From contig JAXGGA010001150.1 in assembly GCA_038373865.1 (NCBI GenBank), positions 62,001 to 126,000 on the forward strand: a DNA stretch of 64,000 nucleotides, read 5' to 3'. Shown here piece by piece: positions 12,001 to 24,000 of the stretch. The notes beneath the pieces were generated by a model that saw nothing but the letters and a program-made list of their open reading frames with translations, searched no databases and was not told the origin of the DNA. Each line of letters begins with the position of its first letter. Positions within the stretch are counted from its first letter, which is position 1. The position numbers and the translations under genes are program-made. The stretch is from Uloborus plumipes. Taxonomy: Eukaryota > Arthropoda > Arachnida > Araneae > Uloboridae.

Positions 12001-15000
12001 TCGTTTTTCCCCTCTACTGAAAAATGACGAAAATGGACTTACGTTAGTCTGGTTCTGAGGTACAGAGTTTAGGAACCTTCGAACCTTTTTACATGTTGAA
12101 GAAAGCGGCGACCGGGCGTATTGCTGTCTGACCAACGGTCAAATTGTTTGAGAATACAGGCGTAAAGTAAACACTTTAGCATACTTTCATTTTTAGTTAA
12201 TCGTAACATCATAAAAAACTTCAGCATTTAATATTAGTATATTTAAAACGTTTTTAACAATATATGTAATTGTTGAGTTTATGTACCACCGTTTTCTACT
12301 TGCATCAGCCTCATGGCAAAAGAAAACCCGGAACCACTCTGAGGTAAATAAACAAAGTTTCATTCCTTTTAACATTATCACAGAGGGAAACTTTTCGCGG
12401 ACAGTTATTCTCAGGAAATATAGACATCGACACAATACGTAGTTATTTTTCTTTTACTTCATCCAAGAGGTGGAGAATGATCTAAAGTTGAAGTATTGAT
12501 AATTCGTTTCTAATTACCTCATCTGACTCTCTTATTTTCTACGAATATGAATCGGTGAACTAAAGACAATAGAAAATGCTTTTTTATCTTTGGAAACGCG
12601 GTTTTCAGTTTCATAATATCTAAATGGATCATAACCTCAATTACCTTGGATTGCTGGTTAATAAAACGCGCAATAACAGGCTTGATTTGTTTCATATCTT
12701 TTCCATTTTTCCTGGCAGCTTTGAGGAGTATTTCTTCAACCTCTGAAAACTTTCCGTGGGTTAGCAACCATCTAGGAGTCTCTGGAATCACCCTAAGAGT
12801 GAACAAAAGAAATTAAACTTTAAATTCTTGTGGAAAAATTATGAATGACAGTTGTTCTGTTCAAACTAGTTTTTTAGAAAAATCTGTATATAATAAAATA
12901 TGCATATAATAAACTGCGTATTTCCAAACAAATCAACGTACCCAGTAAATATGAGTCGAGTGTTGCTGAAATTTTCCCAAAATTCTCTTTGATTATTATG
13001 GATCAACCTTTTTACGTGCACGTTTCGGACCTACATTACGAATACAGTGATAAAAGTATTGTATTACGATTTAAATTGCGAAAAAGAAAGGTTCTTATCT
13101 TTAATTTCTGCTAAGCAAGTATATATAGAGCTCATTATGGATAGGATAAACATTATAGACACACTTTTTGGAATACATATTAGGTTAGAATAAAACCTGG
13201 TATTATTTATTTAGAAAACAAACCGATGCTGATGCAGTAGCCTGACGTAAATACAACCTCCCAACCCCTTCAGCTTTTGTCCCAGGATGTAACCGCAAAG
13301 CGTTATTTCAACTTTGGTTGTATAATAGTGTTGGGTGAAATTTTATAATATAGCTCATTTAACAGGTGAATAGACAGATAGATATACCCTGAATCAACGT
13401 CTCGGCAGATGCAAAAAAAAAAAAAAAAATTATGAGGGTTGTTCCAAAATACGTACCAGTAAACGCACAGCAGAGACAACCAGGGAACCGTAATGGCGAA
13501 CTGTAGCCAGAACCAGCTGGGGATGAGCCAGGCGATTCCGGGCAGAAGCATGTAGGCGAACACCCAGCCTAGCTTGAAGGTGAAGCAGTAGAAAGATCGG
13601 TACTCCGCGCTTATCACCTCCGTCACTGCACATGAAATAACGAGAAAGCACGCAATTAATACAATCGCTACATTTTTTTTTCATATACATAAAAACTTCT
13701 CAGAAGTTTCTCAGAGCAGTGAGTTTTTAATATTAACTTTTTTTCTGATTTTCAATGGCCCACTACACAGTTGCAAATCAAAAGATAGCAATAAAACCAT
13801 AAATGATAACGAGCAGTTTAATTACATTCCCAAGATATACCAGAGGAAAGGCAGGTCATCTAGAAAGGAGGAAGAAGTCCCTTTCTTTGTGAAGATCATA
13901 CAACTAACAAAAGGGATCAGAAACCACTTTGGTGCGACTCAAATGTCTTTTTAAGCAATAGTGGTCAGAAATCAGACGAAACATAGCGAGACTTCATCCA
14001 AAGCCAAGCAGGAACATGAAGAATCTGTTTAATCCATGGTTTATTCGAATTGCAGTTTTTTTAGTTCTTTATAGAAAAAAAATTCCTAAAAGTGCTCTTT
14101 ATTAGACATCAAAAATATTATTATTTGGAAGTCTTGCATTAGACAGCTTAAGAACAGAAGTCCCCCCTTTTGCCAGGTAATTTTAGCAGTAACGAGGTAG
14201 AAGGGAAAGATGATGACCTAGAGAAGACGGTTTTTAATCTGTGCTGTAGATGGAAAATCATTTGTGGAACGCACTTTTTTACAGCGTAGATGTCATGGCT
14301 GATGCCTTTTTATTAGAGCAAAGGATGGTTCGGTCAATTATTACTTATATCTGCCTGAATTGAAGAAGAAGCAGACATTTATTTCATTAAAACTAGTATT
14401 ATTTTCCCACTAATGTATCAAATATTGCAGAAAACAGCGTTCCCTTGCGTCCCCCCCCCCCCCACATCCAACTATACAGCACTGTTTTTAATGAAGGTGG
14501 TTGTTTATACAAGTTTTATCGCATAGTGCTGCTCTGGTAATCTCCGACATAAACAATGTTTCCCTCGTTTTCGGGTAATAGAAAAAGATAATAGCTGCAA
14601 AATTAAGTTGGAATACTTCGAAAGTTACCCAACTGAATTCAGCGTCAATTGCCCTTTCCTATTATCCAAAAAAGAGGGAAACATTGGATATGTCGGAGGT
14701 CAACTTTCCAATGGAGCCCTGTACAAAGTACAGCAATGGTAAATCAAAGTACACTGACAGTACTTTCGAAGAAACCAAATATGGTAATTGGGCGGAGATA
14801 ACTCAAAGATTATACATAGCCGGTTCTAGGAAAGCCAATGCATTGGTTAAAGTATTAAAGTGTAATGAGCAGCACTGTGCATCTGAAGTTGTTTGTTTGA
14901 CAGCTTAAATTGTTGTATGTCCTTCAGAAATAGTTCAACATGGATAAATGTCTAGTGAACTGAAAGCGGAAACAGACCACTTCATTTTGTAATAGGTAGG

Positions 15001-18000
15001 TTCAGCCGAGATCGCGCGCAGCAAAAGCTTAACTTCTTGTGCGTTCTCACTAATCCTACCTACAGCAAAATGAAGACGTTCGTCTGTGCTTCCAGTTAAC
15101 CAGACATCTCTCCATGGTCAAGCTATACTACATCATCCACAGTGCACCATACATTATAGGACCGCAGTGAGACTTACGTATGACGTATGAGACGGTGAAG
15201 ACGGACGTAAGCCCGAGGGCAACGAAGAAACGCAGAACGATGAACATAATAAAGTTGGTGCAGAACAGCGTCAGGAAAGCTGCTATCAAGAACACGCTAA
15301 GGCACGTGATGACGACTGGTCGCCTGCCGAATCTGGAAGAGATCACATTTATATTAGCAAAGACCCATTTTGACGTATCTAAAGAGTTGATTCTGATGCA
15401 TATACTACTTCACATCATTCCTGTTAATTTTACATTCAATTTCTAACTTTATATGATAGAATTATAAAAAGCAAAAAATTAAAAATGTCTGTCAGAAAAC
15501 TTGAAAAATATAATAGCGTGGGCAGAGGTGGCGCTAGGAAATGCCCGACAGGGGGGCAAGCTTCCCCGACAGGGGGGCATAAATAAAATTTTAAAATATA
15601 CATTCACTAACTCTCCTCCCCCCTCCCACCCTCTTCTATCTTTCCATTTTTTATGATGCGTAAATACAAAAGTAATCATTCTTACCTCTAACAAAACAAA
15701 TACGAATTTTGTATTTACAGCTTATCATCAAACTAAAATACGATGATGATGATTGAAATTAAATAAAATGATAGAAACATACTAATACAAGTTTTATTAT
15801 TCGAAATAAATAGATATACGGAGAACGAAATTATTAATTAATGAAAATTTTATAATTTTTTCCGGGTTTCACCAGCTTAGTTACGTCCGTTTTTTTAATT
15901 CTTTTTACTATAAATAAAAATATCGTGGGACCCCCCTCTCCCCCGTTTTCGTTTCTTGAAAAGAAATGAAAAGAAAAGTATGTTTCGTAAATTATTTTTA
16001 ATTTACGAAACATACTCCATTTTTTATTAGAAATTATTAATTTCCCCATAAATATTTTTATTTGTTAGAAATCCTAATTCTGAAGTCCGAGTAAAAATGT
16101 TGGATTGAATTGAAAATTTTGGAGTGATACCTTATAGTAAACTGCAAGTTATCACTTCAAAATACCGAACTTCTTCAACTTTTAATCGGCTATGCCTCTT
16201 GTGCTAACTTTTCTCATTTTATTTAATTTTAAATGACATGCCACCCGAGTTTCAAAATAAAACGCTGTTTTACTTTCGGTTTTTTAGAAAATATTATTTA
16301 ATTATTGAATATAAGACTAATAATAATGAAGAAACATTTTAAATACATTTCTATTTAGTTTCATCTTTACATCACTTACATTAAAAAACGAAAACCACTA
16401 GAACTTTATTTTGCGAGCTTTTTTTGGCTGCAAAAGCTTTTACTATATCATCAAATGATAACCTAGAGAATAATGATAATAATAATAAAAACAAAAATAA
16501 ATACAAGCTGAGTAACCTTAAATATTTTCAAAACAAAAACAGTTTTTTGAATTCATAATTGAAAAATCGGGAATCGTGTAAAATGAGAGTTCTATCTTTA
16601 TTCAGTTTATCTCTAGTTTTTCAGTAGTTTTTATTTTTAAATTAAGAAAAAAAAGAAGAAAAGGAATACTTCCAATTGTTAAAAAAAAAATCGTTAACTA
16701 AATACCAAATGACTAATTGTTTTCCTTTTCACATTGAATATTATATTTAATACGTTTGAAAACTATTTGAAATGAAATAAATTTTAAAAGCCTTAAATAC
16801 TTTGCAAATTAAAAATATTTTCATGAATTTCACTTTAGAAAAAATCTCAAGTAAAAAAAATGTAAATTTTACATTTAAACTATCCAATATTCAGCATTAA
16901 AAGAAGTGTACAGTGAAATTTTAAGAAACTTAGGAATCCTAAACTTTACTGTGTAAGAAATGGAACGAGAGTATTAAAAAAAAGTTATTATTGAATGAAT
17001 GTTTATTAATTATCATTTGTTTATTAAATACTTTACGAAACTTCACATATTATGGCTGAAAAATATTCTGTACAATTTATTTATTTAAAACAAGAATTTA
17101 AATTTAAAAATTGGTACTTTTTATTAACGCGAAAATTTCCGGAAACCCGATTAAGTGATTTACTTTAAAACCGGTCATTTTTATTATTCAAATTGTTTAG
17201 AAATATATATATTTAAAATATTTTTTAATAAAAAATACGAGCATCCATGTAGACTTTGATGCTTGAAGCAGTTGCTGAATAATCTTATCTGATTAAAGAA
17301 TAAACCCCTCCCTAGTTTCTGAAGGGTAAGGGACATAGTTGATAAAACTTAGAAGGGGAAAAATTTGCATTTAACATTTTCCCCAAGAGTTTTGTTTTTT
17401 TAATATTTTTTTTATCGGCTGTAATAGTGCCCTCCTCCATTTTGGCGCCCCCCCCCCCTGACTGCTTGTATTGCTTGCCACTAGGTGTGAAATCAGTACT
17501 TTCTGAAGATCATAGAGGAAATAAGCAATATTAGAAGAGGAGAAATAAATCCGTTGTAGTAGCTAAAGATGCCCTTTAGTGAATGATTCTACTGTGTGGA
17601 GACGGATAAGGGGGACTTGTGGCTCCGATTCCTAAAACAGAGGCTACCGAAAAGGGAACGCTGCAAGGATTTTCCCCTAGGCCAGTGGGGTGAACAAGCT
17701 TTCGTCATTGTAAGCTAAAAAGAAGACACCATGTTGACAGTTTTATTGCAGTTTAATCTTGGAAAAGGGACGCATTTTCCGCTTCTTTGTATCGGGGTGC
17801 TTTCAAAGCTTCACTTCTCGGAGTGAGTGATTCAAGATGAAACTTTAACTGGTCACTCTCTAAAAGAAAATATATTCAAGCCATTTACTGGCATCTTCTC
17901 ACTTTCTCTCCGTTAATCTTTCCTACTCCTTTTAAACATTAAAAGACATTTCTTTAAATTCTTCCTGTGCCTGCATTGAGACTTTTTTTTAGGGAGAGCT

Positions 18001-21000
18001 TTCTTTTAAAAATTTGTCTTTTTTAAAAAAAATAATGAAAAGAAAATTATGCAGTTACTTAGCCAGTTCAGCACCCCTAAATTCTGGCGCCCGGGACACG
18101 AGCCCGGTTTGCCCCCCCCCCCCTCTAGTTATGCCATTGCTAACCCCACTCCCCAACAAATGTTCTTTTCAAAAAACATCTATAAAATTATAACCACTTT
18201 AAAAGTTTCTTTTTAGTTGAGAGGCATGGAAATTCCTTTGGTTTTTTCCCCCCGCATAGGATAATACTACAAAGTACAATTTTTTCCATTCTACACTTCC
18301 ACCTAGTAAAAAATTAAAATAGTTTCGTCTACACTTATAGGATAATTGCTGAACGCTTTGTAGGCGAAGTTTTCAAATCCTGTTACAGAAGAAAAAATAT
18401 TGCGCATTTCACCATATGCTAATTTAAATTTAAATACAATAGAAAGAGAGAAAAGCTGAAAAAATTAAACCCGAAACTCAAAAATATCCGTAAAAGAGAC
18501 AAAATTAAAAATGAATGGACAAATCGATATTGAAGGATATATACATACGAAAAAAACGGAGAAAGAAGAGAGATCAATTTCATATCCATCTTTTGGCTTT
18601 TGTTTTTTTTTTTTTTTCATATGTTGTGTCCCAAACTTTATTTGTTGGAAATCGCTTTCCTACTCCAGCCTAGCTCATACGACAGAATTAGCAAATTTTG
18701 ATACACTATTAAAAATGATAAGAAAAGAAAAAAGAAGAAAATAGCAAAAAAAAAAAAAAACAAGCCACCCAGTCCCAAAACAATCTCAAACTTGCTTTTC
18801 CAAGTTCTGGCCTTTCATCGAACTTAAATTTTTTATTACTTTAAAATAAAATTAATGATTACAAATGTTATCAGAATCTCTACATCAGAATCTAATACAT
18901 TTCAGCAGACCTGCCTTTGGGGGATCGGAGGCGAAAGCAATGCTCCACCTGTTTTTGGGAAACTAATTGATTTACATGCAAGTGCGTGTGGTTTTGCTAT
19001 TTTTTTGGTATAACTTACAATGAGTATAAACCCCTTGTCCCCCTTCTGGAAAAACGTAGGAAAAAAATCTTATATTTTTGTGCATAGAGAATTTTAAAAT
19101 TACTCAGTGCATGTTTACACTTAAAACAAATTTTCGAGTTGATTATATTTTAAACGGCGGAAATATAAATTGACACAAATAATAGAACTTTTAATTTAAT
19201 CAGCTCAGTTAAAATCAATGCTAACCATCATTCTTCATGCATTATTCAAGCTGCAAAAGACTACATTCTGTAAATATCGTTTAATGTTTTAAAACCATCG
19301 GCATAGTATAACACAGCTATAAATTATATCGATAAAAAGTTATCATATTTTTTTTTTCTTTTAAAGCAAATGTACATGCATGTTAGAGAAGGATATGCAA
19401 TGCAATTAAATAACAAATTGAGAAGCGAAGCTCTATCATTTCTTTAAATGAAACACAATAAGTTCTTACCTCTGTAATGAAGAAAATTATTTTGAGCTTT
19501 AACTTTACTTTCTTCTTACTATACGAGTAAGTGCCTAACTCATTAGACAGAACTTTAAATTGCGTCGAACCACTAGTTACTAGAATCGTCCAACTGTACG
19601 ACGACTTTTCGAATCGCTTTTGAAAAGTTTCGTCTGAGGTCTTCCATACGGGGACCTAAGCATTTCCCCACTTCCCATTCTACATTTCCTTTGAAAATTT
19701 CCGATAGCCTAATTGTCACCACGGTCCTTACGCTGATGGGCTTTTTACGACTAAAGTAGCAGCAAATCTGCTTTGTATCGTCCATAGTCAACTCAATACG
19801 GGAAATTTGCACACTACCCCCTGCTGACAGCCAGCAGGCAATGAATGACAGGAAATCACTTAGAGGGGGCAATTCATCGAATCGCCATCGGGAAGATCGG
19901 AAAGTGTCTCTCGAATGACAATGAATGTTTGTTCAAAACACGCTACAAGCGGTTTTCGTGTGGTGTCTGATTAGGAAAAAAGATTTCTCCTTTTCAACAA
20001 AGAAACTTTGCCCAAAACTAAAATACCGTGTTCGCCTGGACACAACGAGATGAGAGAAGAAGGATGGATCACGAGAAGAACTTACCAGGAGGTTTTCGTG
20101 TTCTGCATTGGATAAAAATTCGCGCTATTTTTCAATTAATGGAAATAATTTAGATTTTATTTATTATTTTTTTTTTTTTTTGAAAAAGAAATATTTCTTT
20201 GGAAAATTTTACTTATTCTGTCGGAATCTATCAGATTTCTATCGGAAAAAATTTTAGCGTCGGAATTTTTTTTCCGACGAGCTCGGAATTTTCCCCGACG
20301 GGGGGGCAAGACGCTTCCGACAGGGGGGCAATTGCCCCCCCTGCCCCCCACCTAGCGCCGCCGCTGAGCGTGGGTACTTGGTTATTGACAATTAAGGCTC
20401 GACCGATGCATCGGCCAGGCCGATGCATCGGCGCCGATGGCTAGAATTTTTTCCATCGGCCATCGGCATCGGCCGCCGATGCTAACTTGGGAAAAACATC
20501 GGCCCATCGGCCTCGAAAGCATCTAAATGCCGATGCTTGGCCGATGTTTAAACAAAAAAAAGTTCAAAAGGGAATTTTATCTTCTCTATTTTTTGCTTCA
20601 AAATTTAAAGTACGTTCACCATGTGGCTTGAAATCGAGCGGCAACGGGACCAACACAGTTCTGGGTTTTGGAATTTTCCGAATTGGGCAGATACCTAAAT
20701 TTTCACAACACCGCAGACACTTTCCGAGCGATCTCTTTGATGAGAGTTTTTAGAATTATAGTAAAACCTCTGAATGGTGGAATTAATTTTTGCGCATTTC
20801 TTTCTCTCTCTTTTTTTTTTTTTTTTTTGAGTATATGTGAATGAAAGCCTTTTTTTTCTTTTTAATTAAAAAAAATGATAGCCAGATGAATTTGGCAAAC
20901 ACTTTTATTTTAAGGAAAGAAGGGATCTATGTTGTAAAATTTCGAGGAGGGGCCCACCTATGGTTTCTCTGTTATGTGATAAGATCATTGTTTTCATTTT

Positions 21001-24000
21001 TCTTTTCTGAAATCGAATATTGTGTAACTCAATTCTAAATTATCAAGTCTTGATTTGCATATTAAAGCTGTTTCGATGTTCCCTTAAAGTTATATTCGTT
21101 TAAGGAGGAGTGTCCATCCGGGAGGGTTATGGCCTATACTTTCCCGTCTAATTTTTAACAGTTGGGATTGGGGGCGTATTTGCGTTTTAGTTTTTAAATT
21201 GGTCTCCGTGCTATTTAGATTTGTGCTCCGACTTTGCTCTTGAGGGGCAACCTTGTGTTCAAAGCAAAAAAAAAAAAAAAATCCCATTGACTTATCCTGA
21301 TATTTCTTGAACATGAAGAGTGAAACTAACAAGTATTTGTGTGTATGCATAAACTTGCCCACATCCCCCCTCCCCCAAAGACGATGGATGGAACCCCCCC
21401 CCTAAAAAAAGAGATAAAAAACCTGCCTAAAAATTTATGCCCCTAAAAATTTCAATGGTACACTCTACGTTTTATTAAATGAGTATATCAAGTGTCTTTG
21501 CCAATTTGGCAATCTTATTATTGTTGTATTGACAACTAATAAAATTTTTTAAGTAGAGCTTCTTGCATTGTACCATTTATGAAAATGTATTAAAGCTCTA
21601 CTATTATTTCAAATCTACTTTTAATATATTATTTTACTACTAGTGTATTAAATGTATTATAGTTCGTATTTTAACCATTACTAATCATCAATGAACAGCA
21701 CGGCGCCGCCAAATGTTACCAAAATGGTTGTCACATCACAAAACTTAAGATCTGAAAGAAGTTCAAACCGCACGTCTTAGCTCTTTGCATTTAATGGTAT
21801 TATTTTGACTTTGGTGCTTAATATTACCAAAACAGCACCATGGAAACTTTAAATAGCAACATTAAACCAGACGCTGGCGAACCTACAACTTCCTGGAAAA
21901 AAGATAAGAATGCATTGAATGAAGATCCCATTTACAGTTTCTATAGTCCTGTCGAGGGAACTAAAAAGGTTACGACATGCAATGACTGCAAAAAAGTAAT
22001 ATCAAGAGGTAAGAACTCTTGGAATGCGTAAAATGAGTGTTGAAAAAATATTTAAGATACTTAAAAATCTTTCTAATTTACTTCATTTCCTGCTTTTCCC
22101 GTATATTTTTATTAGCCTTAAAAGTGCAAGTCTTTGCACTTTTCTTGAATCAAAACCGAAACTAGACAACTGTATTTAAAACAGAGGAAGTTCGCTGGCC
22201 GGCTGGCGCCGTGTATCATGTGATCCTCAGCTTAAAACCTTGTGCTGTCAAATCATCGAATGAATCGAAAGAATTACTGCCAAGACTTCGAGTGTGCTCT
22301 GCTTACATAGTTAAATTTATTCATGAGTTTCCCCTTTTTCTTTTTTCCCACAAATGGGGATTAAATTACCGTACTTTTAGAAAATTGAATGCATCAAAAA
22401 TAATAAACAAACAAATAAATGAACTTCTAGTGCATAATTCGTATTTAAAATTGTTCTGTTTACTTTTGTACAAAAAAATGCTCAAATTTAGAAAATACAT
22501 AAATGTGTGTAGTCCAGTCATATTAGACATTAAAATCGCAAATCGCGATGTAGTTCTGAATTTTTAGGGTAGTGTAAATCTAAGTTTGCACCTTTCTAAA
22601 ACCTGTGTTAGCTGCGAAACTCGATAAAAACTGCAAACTTGGCGGACTTTTTTCAGTTTTTCCTTTGTAACTCCTAAACTATGCAACTTTTGATACCTAA
22701 ATTTCCAATCAGTCGAACTCAAGTGGCGCTCTGTTGAAGCAGTAGTTTAGGAGATATCGTACTTCAAAAATTAGTTATTTTTTGCGAAAATTGAAAAGAT
22801 TATGCTGCGATCACATTTTGGACCAAATATTGACATAAATTCCTATTCTGCAAGACAAAACATTGAGCTGTAATTATAGTACATTTAATCAGCTTTCATT
22901 TAAGCCAAAACAGAAGTCTGTAGGTTCAATATTTTATCTACAATGGCAAAAAAAAAAACAAATATTCAAAAATTTTAATTTTTTTGAGAAATGAGTAAAA
23001 TTGTTTTCTAATAAGAATAGGAGGGCACTAAACAATAAAAAAATGCATAGCATGGTAAAAAAGGGTAACTGTGTACTAAAATATTCTTTTAATAATTAAG
23101 AAAAGACCTTACCGGTCAATTTCGCTCATTGTTTTGCTATTTTTATGATGGTTCTTGTTGGCTGTGGTCTTATCTAGACTTTTTTCAGATTTTCCTTTAT
23201 TTCTCCTAAACTATACATGTATAACTTTTAACAATATATGCCCCTTTAAAGAACACTAAATTTACAACAGTTTAAGCTCAAGTTGTGCTCTGTCGGACCA
23301 ATAGTTTAGGAGATATCGTACTTTAACCATTTTTCATTTTTTGCGAAAAATGAAAAAAAAAAATGCTTCGATCATATTTTGAACCAAATATTGACATAAA
23401 ATCCTATTCTATATGACAAAAATGAAGATGTAATTACAGTTCATCTAATCAGCTTTCATTAAAGCCTAAAAAGAAGTCTGTAGGCTCAATATTTCATTCA
23501 CAATTGTAAAAAAACAAATGTTCGGAAATTTTAATTTTTTGGAGAAATTAGAAAAATTGTTTTCTAATAAGAATAGGAGGGTACTGGACACCAGAAAATG
23601 CATAGAATGGTATAAAAAGGTATTAAAATATTATTTTCATAATTGAAAAAAAAAAAAACTTACGGGTTAATTTAGTTCAATGTTTTTAATTTTCTTTTCT
23701 TTTGAGGGTCCTTGTCAGCTGTGGTCTCATCTCGAAGTTGCAGAAAAGGAAGATAGTCTTTGTTCTGTCTGAATTTGTTCGTCTAAATGCGGGAAGAGTT
23801 CTTACAACGTCGCTCCGATCCCAGTTGTTAAAGATGAAGAAACTACAGACCTTCCCGCATTTAGACGAACATCTTGAGAGAGAAGAAAGACACCCTTAAT
23901 TTTCTTCAGCTTCGGGATGAGACTACAGCTGACAAGGATCCTCAAAAAAAAAGCATAGAGCTAAATTCACCTGTAAGTTATTCTTAAATTATGAAATAAT

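Noticed and set aside
20404..20545. Possible CRISPR-like array of catcggcc repeats
   Set aside because: Units overlap, vary and have no spacers; the sequence is the subterminal region of a hAT element with a matching copy at the other end.
23702..23899. 65-codon plus-strand frame
   Set aside because: Lies in the centre of a foldback repeat inside the second hAT element; no protein similarity.
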